A stretch of 15,912 bases of DNA from assembly GCA_964614415.1 (NCBI GenBank), contig CAZTLE010000090.1:1-15912 (forward strand). Direction: 5' to 3'. Positions within the stretch are counted from its first letter, which is position 1. Every line of letters starts with the position of its first letter. This stretch comes from CAZTLE01 sp964614415 (GTDB taxonomy: Bacteria; Bacteroidota; Bacteroidia; Flavobacteriales; Flavobacteriaceae). This document shows, one piece after another, positions 7,767 through 14,847 of this stretch. The notes under the pieces are model-generated. The model saw only the letters and a list, made by a program, of their open reading frames with translations, made no database searches and had not been told where the DNA came from. Made by a program: the position numbers and the translations under genes.

Positions 7767-8540
7767 ATGAAACCTATTGCGAAAAACATCCGTCACCTTC
7801 GGGGTCTCAAGAAAATGACCCAGGAACAGTTTGCCGAAGAGCTAAGCGTTCCCAGATCCCGTATCGGTTCGTATGAAGAAGGGCGATCCGAACCACCGAT
7901 AGAAATGCTCATTCGGTTATCGGATTTCTTTCGGGTGCCCATTGATATCCTGGTGAAGAACGACCTCACCCGCGCAACCGATACATCCTTCATTGAGCTC
8001 GGGAATCAGCGGGTATTGTTTCCTATAGTGGTAGACGATGCCAATGAGAATGTGATCGAAGTGGTGCCGGTAAAAGCCTCGGCGGGATACCTGTTGGGCT
8101 ATGATGATCCTGAATATATCGAACAGTTGGAAAAGATCAAGCTGCCTTTTTTACCTACCGGGAAGCATCGGGCGTTTCCCATCAAAGGGGATTCCATGTT
8201 GCCTTTAAAAGATGGTTCTTATGTTGTAGCCCGTTTCGTGGAAGATTTGCGGGAGGTGCGAAGCGGCAATACCTATGTAGTAGTGACACTGAACAATGGA
8301 ATCGTATACAAACGTGTGCAGAATGAATTGGAGGATCGCGGTACTTTGGTGTTAAGCTCAGACAATACCGTCTATGAACCTTTTGATGTGCCTGTCGAAG
8401 AGGTTCTGGAAATATGGGAGTTCACATGCAGCATCAATACGCAGGAGTACGACGAGCGCGAGCTGAAGATCAGTAGTATCCTTCAGATGTTCAATGAGCT
8501 GGGGGTTGAATTGAAAGAGTTTGAAAAGCGATACGGCTGA
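7767..8540 (+). CDS. XRE-family HTH / S24 peptidase repressor (LexA-like SOS regulator)
   Basis: A 257-residue repressor with an N-terminal Cro/CI-type helix-turn-helix (about 6-60; MTQEQFAEELSVPRSRIGSYE) and a C-terminal S24 self-cleaving domain. All elements of self-cleavage are visible: the scissile Ala106-Gly107 in KASAGYL, nucleophile Ser143 in KGDSMLPL and general base Lys182 in GIVYKRV. LexA proper has a winged helix, so this is a CI-like replacement architecture. I chose the ATG at 7767 over one 33 bases upstream because MKPIAKNIRHL is the normal start of the domain and the upstream ATG precedes the -7 box. The gene is divergent from dnaE-dinB with a 65-base gap, so it very probably represses that operon and itself until RecA filaments form on damaged DNA. 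Downstream lies a palindromic repeat. Confidence 0.9.
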   Translation: MKPIAKNIRHLRGLKKMTQEQFAEELSVPRSRIGSYEEGRSEPPIEMLIRLSDFFRVPIDILVKNDLTRATDTSFIELGNQRVLFPIVVDDANENVIEVVPVKASAGYLLGYDDPEYIEQLEKIKLPFLPTGKHRAFPIKGDSMLPLKDGSYVVARFVEDLREVRSGNTYVVVTLNNGIVYKRVQNELEDRGTLVLSSDNTVYEPFDVPVEEVLEIWEFTCSINTQEYDERELKISSILQMFNELGVELKEFEKRYG

Positions 8541-8556
8541 TGTTTGTTGATTTAAC

Positions 8557-8640
8557 GATGAATCAATTTGAAGATGAATTAATTGAGTAATTTTCAAATC
8601 AAGTAATCACCAAATCGAACCATCTTCAAATTGGACCATC
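8557..8640. repeat. AT-rich inverted repeat between convergent genes
   Basis: Arms at 8557-8576 and 8621-8640 are 20 bases long and match at 18 of 20 positions. They include a perfect 13-base core CAATTTGAAGATG / CATCTTCAAATTG around a 44-base AT-rich spacer. The spacer also contains related TTTTCAAATC units. It sits between the convergent repressor and YbjN-like genes. It could fold in both transcripts, but it has no T-run, so it is not a classic terminator. Confidence 0.65.
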
Positions 8641-8650
8641 AAACAATCGA

Positions 8651-9133
8651 TCATCCTTTGTCTTTTGGTTTTTCCGGTTCTTCAGAATCACTTCCTCCGA
8701 AAATGAGCGATGTACTGGAGAAGGTAGTTCCAAAGGTCATGGCTGCATAGTACACCTGAGACACAGCACTGGCCACCTGTTCCTCTGTTAGCGGGCTTAA
8801 CGGATGAATGAACACGGAAAATAAGATACCATCCGAAATGGCATATTTCGCGTCCAATACCGAATGATAATTGGCCTCAAGGCATACTGACAGTACTTCT
8901 TTTTCCAAATCGGCCGTTTCTACGATAGGTGTAATAATACGCATCCGATCATTGGCTTCATCGGTAATAACATACATGGGGAGTTCCTTATAAACTACCT
9001 GCCAGCGACCGGTAAGCCCTATAATAGAATCGGCTTCACGAGCCAAAACTTCTTCAAGGCGTTGATTGTTCATGTCTTGTGCAAAGCTAACTGTGGTGAA
9101 AAGGAGGGAGGCTACAAGGAGAAATCGCTTCAT
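8651..9133 (-). CDS. Small secreted protein, possibly YbjN-like fold
   Basis: A 160-residue protein with a signal peptide (MKRFLLVASLLFTTVSFAQ, cleaved around residue 19), so it is exported. I chose the ATG at 9133; a TTG nine bases upstream is possible but less likely. The mature part has alternating strand and helix character: NDRMRIITPI, VCLEANYHSVLDAKYAI and SDGILFSVFIHPLSPL, then a helix with EEQVASAVSQVYYAAMTFGTTFSS. From memory this pattern resembles YbjN-type proteins with a type III secretion chaperone-like fold. The tail is charged (SEEPEKPKDKG). No catalytic motif is visible, so I assign no function. It lies 66 bases downstream of the TIGR02757 gene on the same strand, possibly in one transcript. 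Confidence 0.75.
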   Translation of the reverse strand: MKRFLLVASLLFTTVSFAQDMNNQRLEEVLAREADSIIGLTGRWQVVYKELPMYVITDEANDRMRIITPIVETADLEKEVLSVCLEANYHSVLDAKYAISDGILFSVFIHPLSPLTEEQVASAVSQVYYAAMTFGTTFSSTSLIFGGSDSEEPEKPKDKG

Positions 9134-9199
9134 CTGATTCAATTTTATACAAGGTAGTCGAAAAAAAACGGGGATACTAACGCTGTCTTCGAATTAGCA

Positions 9200-9964
9200 C
9201 TAGAACTTCTCAAAGGCACCCAGTCCGAAGAGTGCAAAATCGTATTTCACAGGATCTCTGGCGTCCATGTTCCTTAGCGCAATATCCAATTCGGTGAGAG
9301 CCCTGGCATCGTTCTGCTTTCGGGTGAGTAATCCCAATTTGCGGGCAATGTTTCCGGTATGCACATCCAGAGGGCAGGATAACTGCGATGGGCTGATCGA
9401 ATTCCAAATACCGAAATCAACCCCCTTGTTATCGTTTCGAACCATCCATCGTAAGAACATATTGATCCGTTTCGCTGCCGAATTTCGCAGCGGATCACTC
9501 ACGTGCTTTTCGGTGCGTTTAGCATGTGGCAATTCGAAAAAGACCTCCTTGAATTTTGAGATAGCCGGTTGCAGGGATTCCGCTTCCGCATATTTTGAGA
9601 AGACGGCTTCCAGTCCGCCATGCTGCTCGTAAATGTGACGAAGCGCCTTGACGAAGTAATTCAGATCTTCACCGTTAAAAGTACGGTGTACAAAGTCGGA
9701 TAAATGATCCTTATCGGCCTCAGAATAGTTCATCACGAACTCGTAGGGCGCTTCTCCCATAAGCGACATAAGCCGCTCTCCATTGTTGATAATGCTCTTG
9801 CGATTCCCCCAGGCAATGGTCGCAATGAGGAACCCTGCAATCTCAATGTCTTCTTTCCTGGAAAAACGATGTGGGATCTGAATAGGGTCGGAGGTAATAA
9901 AATCAGGGTGATTGTAGTAATCGGCCTTTTCGTCCAGAAATTCTTTGAGTTCTTTTCTATTCAT
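9200..9964 (-). CDS. TIGR02757 / DUF2400 family protein
   Basis: A 254-residue protein of the uncharacterised TIGR02757 family, typical length. Recognisable segments are FLDEKADYYNHPDFITSDPI, GFLIATIAWGNRKSIINNGE and SPSQLSCPLDVHTGNIARKL. The frame is open 60 bases further to 10024, but those codons come from a palindromic repeat, and MNRKELKEFL is the natural family start. The segment CPLDVHTGNIARKLGLL followed by YDFALFGLGAF resembles the HhH-GPD DNA glycosylase pattern around the catalytic Asp (VDTHxxR...RxGL, then an LxxxG helix), though no helix-hairpin-helix lysine site is obvious. A role in DNA metabolism is therefore only a suggestion. The gene lies between an ABC ATPase and the small secreted protein on the same strand. 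There are no transmembrane segments, so it is cytoplasmic. Confidence 0.9.
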   Translation of the reverse strand: MNRKELKEFLDEKADYYNHPDFITSDPIQIPHRFSRKEDIEIAGFLIATIAWGNRKSIINNGERLMSLMGEAPYEFVMNYSEADKDHLSDFVHRTFNGEDLNYFVKALRHIYEQHGGLEAVFSKYAEAESLQPAISKFKEVFFELPHAKRTEKHVSDPLRNSAAKRINMFLRWMVRNDNKGVDFGIWNSISPSQLSCPLDVHTGNIARKLGLLTRKQNDARALTELDIALRNMDARDPVKYDFALFGLGAFEKF

Positions 9965-9981
9965 TGCTGTATTCGGTGCTC

Positions 9982-10068
9982 TCGATACATCAGTCTCACT
10001 TCGCTTCACCCGACACTCGATCACCTATATAGCGGACCTTGAGTGTCCGCCAATGGCGGATGTATCGA
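9982..10068. repeat. Nested palindromic repeat with mutually exclusive hairpins
   Basis: Outer arms TCGATACATC (9982-9991) and GATGTATCGA (10059-10068) match perfectly. Middle arms are GACACTC (10012-10018) and GAGTGTC (10041-10047). On the right side GTCCGC (10045-10050) can pair either with GCGGAC (10032-10037), or, as part of TCCGCC, with GGCGGA (10055-10060), but not both. The TCGATACATC-type ends resemble interspersed repeats common in Flavobacteriaceae (from memory). It fills the gap between the ABC gene and the TIGR02757 gene. Confidence 0.65.
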
Positions 10069-10077
10069 AAGGTTCCG

Positions 10078-10737
10078 CTACGAAATAATCTTCCCATCCT
10101 GCATCACCAGCTTGCGGTCGGCCATACCGGCCAGTTCTTCGTTGTGCGTAACGATCACGAACGTCTGTCCGAATTCATCGCGCAGCTTAAAGAAAAGATT
10201 GTGTAGGTTTTCGGCACTTTCGGTATCCAGGTTTCCACTGGGCTCATCGGCGAGAATAATTCCGGGGCTATTGATTAGTGCTCGTGCCACAGCCACTCTT
10301 TGTTGCTCTCCACCGGAAAGCTCATTGGGTTTATGTGTTTCTCGGTGCGACAACCCTAAAAAGGACAATAATTCTTTGGCCTTGGCCACAGCCTCTTCTT
10401 TTGGGGTGTTTTTTATGAAAGCGGGAATACAGACATTCTCCAAAGCCGTAAACTCCGGAAGCAGTTGATGGAACTGAAAGATAAATCCGAGATTCTCATT
10501 TCTGAACTTAGCCAGTTGCTTGCGTTTAAGCACTGTCACATCGGTACCGTTGATCTCCAGAGAGCCTTTTTCCGAAGTAAATGAATCCAACGTTCCGAGT
10601 ATTTGAAGCAAGGTGGTTTTTCCCGCACCGGAGGCCCCTACAATGGAAACGATCTCCCCCCTGGCTATTTCGAGATCGACTCCCTTGAGTACGTGAAGAT
10701 CATCAAAATATTTATGAATGTTTCGTGCTACTATCAT
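10078..10737 (-). CDS. lolD: ABC transporter ATP-binding protein, LolD/MacB type
   Basis: A 219-residue ATPase with every ABC motif: Walker A GASGAGKT (34-41), Q-loop Gln88 in FIFQFHQLLPEFTALENV, signature LSGGEQQ (140-146), Walker B ILADEP (Asp164, Glu165) and switch His198 in VIVTHN. The FQFHQLLPEFTALENV segment is characteristic of LolD. LolD powers the LolCDE complex that extracts lipoproteins from the inner membrane. The membrane partner is not next to it here; in Bacteroidota the ATPase is often encoded apart from its permease. MacB-type or FtsE-like ATPases are close relatives, so the exact substrate is less certain than the class. The gene stands after a 216-base gap from the DUF5916 gene. 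The start is the only sensible ATG (MIVARNIHKYF). Confidence 0.9.
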   Translation of the reverse strand: MIVARNIHKYFDDLHVLKGVDLEIARGEIVSIVGASGAGKTTLLQILGTLDSFTSEKGSLEINGTDVTVLKRKQLAKFRNENLGFIFQFHQLLPEFTALENVCIPAFIKNTPKEEAVAKAKELLSFLGLSHRETHKPNELSGGEQQRVAVARALINSPGIILADEPSGNLDTESAENLHNLFFKLRDEFGQTFVIVTHNEELAGMADRKLVMQDGKIIS

Positions 10738-10840
10738 AGGCTCCGTTCAGGTCGTGAAAATACAATATTGGGATGAAAGTGGAAAGTAGGTTTAGTAGCA
10801 AATTCCTATGTGCTGCTGAAATTGTTTGTTCAATGTACGG

Positions 10841-10926
10841 CGTCTTTGCGAGGAACAAAGTGACGAAGCAAACGGTCTAAATACCATCAGCGGACTGCTT
10901 CTCAGCCAGGGCTGATCGCAGAGACG
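10841..10926. repeat. Degenerate REP-like palindrome of the TTGCGAGGAAC type
   Basis: The left part contains CTTTGCGAGGAACAAAG and TGACGAAGCA (10841-10870). The right part (10896-10926) folds back imperfectly, sharing CGTCT-TGCGA and GAAGCA with it. The GTCATTGCGAGGAACGAAGC-like core is a widespread bacterial extragenic repeat, recognised from memory. It lies in the 216-base gap (10738-10953) between the DUF5916 gene and the ABC gene. I see no promoter or gene in the rest of that gap. Confidence 0.55.
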
Positions 10927-10953
10927 TGAGAAACAAATGATTTCACCCCGAGC

Positions 10954-13485
10954 TTACAACGACGGTCGATCGTTGGTTCGATCGCGCTCCCGATCGATCT
11001 CGGAATCATAGAAACGTCCGCGACCGAATCCGTAGGTTCCAAATCCTACATTATTATTGGAAACAGGTGTTTTTCGTTTAAAGATCCCCTTAATGTTATT
11101 ATAATCCACGAAATAGGTGATTCGTAGCGATACGGTGTTCTGCATGGGCTGGTCGAACAGATTGCTCAAACTCTCCCCATACCCCAAAGTTGACTGATCA
11201 TCCAGATTAAATATCTGATTTCGGTAGAGGAGCGTGGCCTCACTACCGGGTGCGAAACGCCAACGGAAACTCAAATCAAGGTTCCAGATGTTGAAATTCT
11301 GATTAGGGTCTCTTTGTGTTTCCGTGTCGTAATCGATACGCGTCCGGCTGCCGTCATCGTTGAGTACGAAATAGATGTCATCCGTATAATCCGCTGTGGT
11401 CCAGGAATTACGAAAACGAAGGTCGATGGCTTTGTACGGATCAAAATTAAAGCTCGCTGTGATCGAATTTTCAATATTCGTAACATCCCGCTGTCCCAGG
11501 AATACGTCAACGTCATCGTTATCCACCCATCCGAAGTTATCATCCCGTTTAAAATAGGACGTAGCCAGTATTACGAGGAACTTATCCGAGAAGCGATAAC
11601 GCGGCTGGAAATCAAAGAAATAGTTTCGCTGCGGATCGCCAAACCAGGTACGATGTCCTATGGTCGCATCAAAAGCAAACTTTTTACGGAAGTCGGTCGA
11701 CACCCACATATTACCTCCCAGGTTGGCACCATATGTCACAAACCTGCCGTCCACACGAGGTTCAAAATAGTCTTCATTCTTACTGTTAACCCCTCCAAAT
11801 CCTCCAAAAGCAAATCTCTCTTTAGTGACAAAGAAGGCATCCAGGTTAAAACTATTGCCGGTTTGTACACTGGGTCGGTATAATCTTCGGTGACGAGCCG
11901 TAAAGCCTATACGATAGTTATTGAAGGTTTCGGTGGGTTCGAATATTTGGTAAGAGATCCCGGCAACAAAATTGTTGAAGTTATTTCGAAAGTTAAGCCC
12001 CAGGTCATTAATGTCGAATGTGGTGTTGGAGAAATCATGACCTACACGATATCTTAAATTTCCCTTGATACGGAAAATATCAAGTTCGGAAAGGAATCCT
12101 GTTTTAACGCCTTCCGTAGTAATAACATTACTGAAAATAGCACGTCCGGAGCCTCTAAAACTATTACCCTTATCGGCAATATTGAAAACAAATCCGGTGG
12201 TATTGCCATCACGGGCGCTCCCGTTCCGGGTCACGTTGGTGTTGATAATGGAAACAGATGAGTTATCCCAGAACTGTTGATCCAGCACAAAGATGTTGTA
12301 GTTGGCCAGAGGTTCCACTTCAACTTTTCTGCTTTCACCGGTTGCCGTATCTCGAATCTTTGCAAAGGTCCGTTCGGTTACGGCATTCAGGAACCCGATT
12401 CCCAGCTTTCCTTTGGTACGTCCGGACACTTTAACGGCATTCAGCAGATTCACCTTATCCGGGAACTCGTCAACTACTTCGTTCTCTCCCAGTTCGCCCA
12501 CACTTCCGGTCGGGGCATTTCCTATACGCCTGGAAAAGAAAATTCGTCCTCTGTTGAACAAATCCACTCCTTCAGTAAAGAATTGTCTATTCTCTCTAAA
12601 GGTCTGTTCGAAAGGCCCGAGGTTGAGCGACACCGCATCAAAGGCGGCCTGCCCGAAATCGGGGATTAGCGTGGCATCCAGAGTGAAGTTATCACTCAGT
12701 CCGTATTTGATATCCATCCCGGCACTGAAATCCGTTTCGGTCTCACCGTCAAATTCGGTAACAACGCCTTGCAAGAAAGGAAAGAAAATAAGTCGGGTAG
12801 GAGGATCAATATTCTCGATACCCGTTACATTTCCGCTCCATTGGGGTTCACGTCCTTGTTGGTTATTGATAAAGTTCCAGGTATGGGTTTCGTTCTTTGT
12901 TGTAAGCGCCCTGTAGAAGTTGATTCCCCAGTTCTGTACATCCACTTCCGGAAAACGCAATGCGTTATAAGGAATCCTAAATTCGGCATACCATCCCTTC
13001 TCGTCCTGAGAAATCCGGCATTCAAACACCACATTATAACCAAAATCAAAATTATTTTGCCCTACAATGGCATCACCAATGGTTCCGGCGCTGGTCACAT
13101 AGAACCGGGTTTCATTAATCCCGTCATTAAGGGTATTGATCGCTATTACAAACCGATCGGCTTGTACAAAGACTTCATCCCGCTGTGAGAATTGCTTTAG
13201 AATCGTTTCGGGATTCGGATCGTACATAGTGGCCGCGAAGTATACGTTCTTGTCATCATAGGCCATTTTTACTTCGGTCTCATAGCCGGGATCTATGGTG
13301 CCTTCGTTTCCGGGTTGGTACATGAAGAAATCGCCATAGGCAGGTAATGTTTCCCAGACGGCATCGTCTAAGATTCCATCGATTTTAGGTGGGTTGTCTA
13401 TACGTTTGGCCTCGAGCGTCTTTTTTTCTTGAGAATAGGATATGCAAAAAAGAAGTAATGCAAAGATTAAAAAGACCTTCTTCAT
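10954..13485 (-). CDS. DUF5916 outer-membrane protein with N-terminal CBM9-like domain
   Basis: An 843-residue exported protein. The signal peptide is MKKVFLIFALLLFCISYSQ. Residues about 25-210 form a carbohydrate-binding-family-9-like domain (PPKIDGILDDAVWETLPAYG, VKMAYDDKNVYFAATMYDPN, WYAEFRIPYNALRFP), typical of the start of DUF5916 proteins. The rest (about 230-800) has alternating polar/aromatic strands consistent with an outer-membrane beta-barrel (DNFTLDATLIPDFGQ, FFTEGVDLFNRGRIFFSRRI). The C-terminus carries a charged tail (EIDRERDRTNDRPSL) beyond the last strand. The family is common in Bacteroidota and its substrate is unknown. The CBM9-like part suggests a glycan or surface ligand, but no enzyme motif is visible. 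It has its own -7 box and is followed by a REP-like gap, so it is probably monocistronic. Confidence 0.88.
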   Translation of the reverse strand: MKKVFLIFALLLFCISYSQEKKTLEAKRIDNPPKIDGILDDAVWETLPAYGDFFMYQPGNEGTIDPGYETEVKMAYDDKNVYFAATMYDPNPETILKQFSQRDEVFVQADRFVIAINTLNDGINETRFYVTSAGTIGDAIVGQNNFDFGYNVVFECRISQDEKGWYAEFRIPYNALRFPEVDVQNWGINFYRALTTKNETHTWNFINNQQGREPQWSGNVTGIENIDPPTRLIFFPFLQGVVTEFDGETETDFSAGMDIKYGLSDNFTLDATLIPDFGQAAFDAVSLNLGPFEQTFRENRQFFTEGVDLFNRGRIFFSRRIGNAPTGSVGELGENEVVDEFPDKVNLLNAVKVSGRTKGKLGIGFLNAVTERTFAKIRDTATGESRKVEVEPLANYNIFVLDQQFWDNSSVSIINTNVTRNGSARDGNTTGFVFNIADKGNSFRGSGRAIFSNVITTEGVKTGFLSELDIFRIKGNLRYRVGHDFSNTTFDINDLGLNFRNNFNNFVAGISYQIFEPTETFNNYRIGFTARHRRLYRPSVQTGNSFNLDAFFVTKERFAFGGFGGVNSKNEDYFEPRVDGRFVTYGANLGGNMWVSTDFRKKFAFDATIGHRTWFGDPQRNYFFDFQPRYRFSDKFLVILATSYFKRDDNFGWVDNDDVDVFLGQRDVTNIENSITASFNFDPYKAIDLRFRNSWTTADYTDDIYFVLNDDGSRTRIDYDTETQRDPNQNFNIWNLDLSFRWRFAPGSEATLLYRNQIFNLDDQSTLGYGESLSNLFDQPMQNTVSLRITYFVDYNNIKGIFKRKTPVSNNNVGFGTYGFGRGRFYDSEIDRERDRTNDRPSL

Positions 13486-13551
13486 AGTGATGATTGATGA
13501 ATACGGGAAGCCCCGGTTACCCGTTGATATTAGTTAGTCGCTTTACCAAAA

Positions 13552-13559
13552 CAAATCTA
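13552..13559 (-). promoter_or_regulatory. Candidate -7 box for the DUF5916 gene
   Basis: On the minus strand this reads TAGATTTG, matching TAnnTTTG, 66 bases before the ATG at 13485. It implies a leader of about 60 bases, longer than for the other genes here. That leader contains an ACGGG/CCCGT five-base-pair stem. No good -33 element is seen. Confidence 0.4.
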
Positions 13560-13652
13560 GACGACTCCGGCGCGGTGTTCTGCCAATGAAAAGTTAAAAA
13601 TGTTTAGGGTACTGTTAAGGATACCGGTTTTAATTGTTAAATTCGTTTTTGG

Positions 13653-14198
13653 ATGATGAAAAACTTAGAAAAAGCTGTGTTCGCGGGCGGTTGTTTCTGG
13701 TGTACAGAGGCCGTTTTTCAACGCGTAGAAGGAGTAGAAAAGGTGGTTTCCGGATATACCGGGGGACATATTAAGAATCCGGCCTACCGGGAAGTTTGCT
13801 CGGGGAGAACAGGTCATGCGGAAGGTATTGAGATCACTTTTGATCCGTCAGTGGTTTCCTATGACACACTGCTGGAGCTGTTTTTTGCAACCCATGATCC
13901 TACTACCCTTAACCGACAGGGGAATGATGTGGGAACCCAATACCGAAGTGAGATCTTCTTTGCTTCTGAAGAACAAAAAGAGAAGGCCGAAGCCTTTATT
14001 TCATTGTTGGAAGAGAACAAGGTATTTCCTTCGCCTATAGTTACCAAAGTGACGCCCCTGGATGTGTTTTATCATGCTGAAGAAGACCATCAGAACTACT
14101 ACAACGACAATACACGACAGCCATACTGTCAGTTTATCATCACTCCCAAAGTTGAAAAAGTAAAAAAGTATTACGCCGAAAAGCTTAAAACCTCATAG
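13653..14198 (+). CDS. msrA: Peptide-methionine (S)-S-oxide reductase MsrA
   Basis: A 181-residue enzyme that reduces methionine-S-sulfoxide in proteins and free methionine, repairing oxidative damage. The catalytic motif GCFWC is at 13-17, with Cys14 as nucleophile. Family segments follow: VVSGYTGGHIKNPAYREVCSG, GHAEGIEITFDP, FFATHDPTTLNRQGNDVGTQYRS and FYHAEEDHQNYY. Cys49 and Cys159 (QPYCQFII) are candidates for recycling disulfides. The start can be either of two consecutive ATGs (13653 or 13656), with negligible effect. There is no signal peptide, so the enzyme is cytoplasmic. The stop codon abuts the folE start directly, so the two are translated from one message. I see no exact -7 box in the 167-base gap upstream. 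Confidence 0.97.
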   Translation: MMKNLEKAVFAGGCFWCTEAVFQRVEGVEKVVSGYTGGHIKNPAYREVCSGRTGHAEGIEITFDPSVVSYDTLLELFFATHDPTTLNRQGNDVGTQYRSEIFFASEEQKEKAEAFISLLEENKVFPSPIVTKVTPLDVFYHAEEDHQNYYNDNTRQPYCQFIITPKVEKVKKYYAEKLKTS

Positions 14199-14798
14199 AT
14201 GGGATCCTACCGATTTTTAGAAGAATTTGATGCACCGATCACGGACGATCTGAAGAGCAAGTTTCATGATATTCTAACGGGAGTGGGAGAGGACCCGCAA
14301 CGAGAGGGACTGCTGAAAACCCCGGAGCGAGCCGCAAAAGCCATTCAGTTCCTTACATCGGGGAACTGTCAGGATCCGTCGGAGATCCTGAAAAGTGCCA
14401 TGTTTGCCGAGGACTACAATGACATGGTGATCGTGAAGGACATCGAACTGTATTCCTTGTGTGAGCACCATATCCTTCCGTTCTTCGGGAAAGCGCACAT
14501 AGCCTACATCCCTGATGGTCACATCGTGGGGTTGAGTAAGATCCCACGGGTTGTGGATGTATTTGCCAGAAGGCTTCAGGTACAGGAGCGGTTAACCCAC
14601 GATATCCTGGAGTGTATCAATGATACGCTGAAACCCAAGGGAGTGGCCGTGGTCATCGAAGCCGCCCATATGTGTATGATGATGCGCGGAATTCAGAAGC
14701 AAAATAGTGTTACGACAACCTCCGGTTTTCGGGGACAGTTCGAGAAGATCGAAACCCGCAACGAATTCTTAAAGCTTATTAGCAGCGACCTCGCATAA
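14199..14798 (+). CDS. folE: GTP cyclohydrolase I FolE
   Basis: A 199-residue enzyme converting GTP to 7,8-dihydroneopterin triphosphate, the first step of folate and pterin synthesis. It is the zinc-dependent type I form: zinc ligands Cys88 and His91 (SLCEHHILPF) and Cys159 (HMCMMMRG) align with Cys110, His113 and Cys181 of E. coli FolE. The KTPERAAKA helix, the VGLSKIPRVVDVFARRLQVQERLT core and the C-terminal TSGFRG segment are intact. The ATG follows the msrA stop immediately (TAGATG), so translation probably depends on ribosomes finishing msrA. There is no metabolic link to MsrA beyond possible co-regulation. The gene is complete and ordinary in length. Confidence 0.97.
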   Translation: MGSYRFLEEFDAPITDDLKSKFHDILTGVGEDPQREGLLKTPERAAKAIQFLTSGNCQDPSEILKSAMFAEDYNDMVIVKDIELYSLCEHHILPFFGKAHIAYIPDGHIVGLSKIPRVVDVFARRLQVQERLTHDILECINDTLKPKGVAVVIEAAHMCMMMRGIQKQNSVTTTSGFRGQFEKIETRNEFLKLISSDLA

Positions 14799-14823
14799 TT
14801 TTCGGTACACTTATTGCGTTCTA

Positions 14824-14839
14824 AAAGGTGTAAACCTTT
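14824..14839. other. Short inverted repeat before the small membrane protein gene
   Basis: AAAGG-TGTAAA-CCTTT forms a five-base-pair stem nine bases before the ATG at 14848. It has no T-run, so it is not a terminator. It could partly mask the translation start or be an operator half-site pair. It is weak and may be chance. Confidence 0.25.
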
Positions 14840-14847
14840 CAAGAATT

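Noticed and set aside
7767..8540. Reading the S24 gene as UmuD or as a prophage CI marking a prophage
   Set aside because: It has a full HTH domain, unlike UmuD. No integrase, structural or lysis genes are nearby.
8557..8640. Intrinsic terminator after the repressor gene
   Set aside because: The spacer is 44 bases, the stem is AT-rich and no T-run follows, so I list it as a repeat only.
9134..9142. TTG start nine bases upstream for the small secreted protein
   Set aside because: The ATG at 9133 gives a standard signal peptide (MKRFLLVA), so the extra three codons are not needed.
10738..10953. Small gene or ncRNA in the gap between the DUF5916 and ABC genes
   Set aside because: I saw no open frame of note, no -7 box and no terminator; only the REP-like palindrome stands out.
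12302..12916. 204-codon plus-strand frame opposite the DUF5916 gene
   Set aside because: It is a long shadow frame made possible by codon use of the real gene, with no start context or family match.
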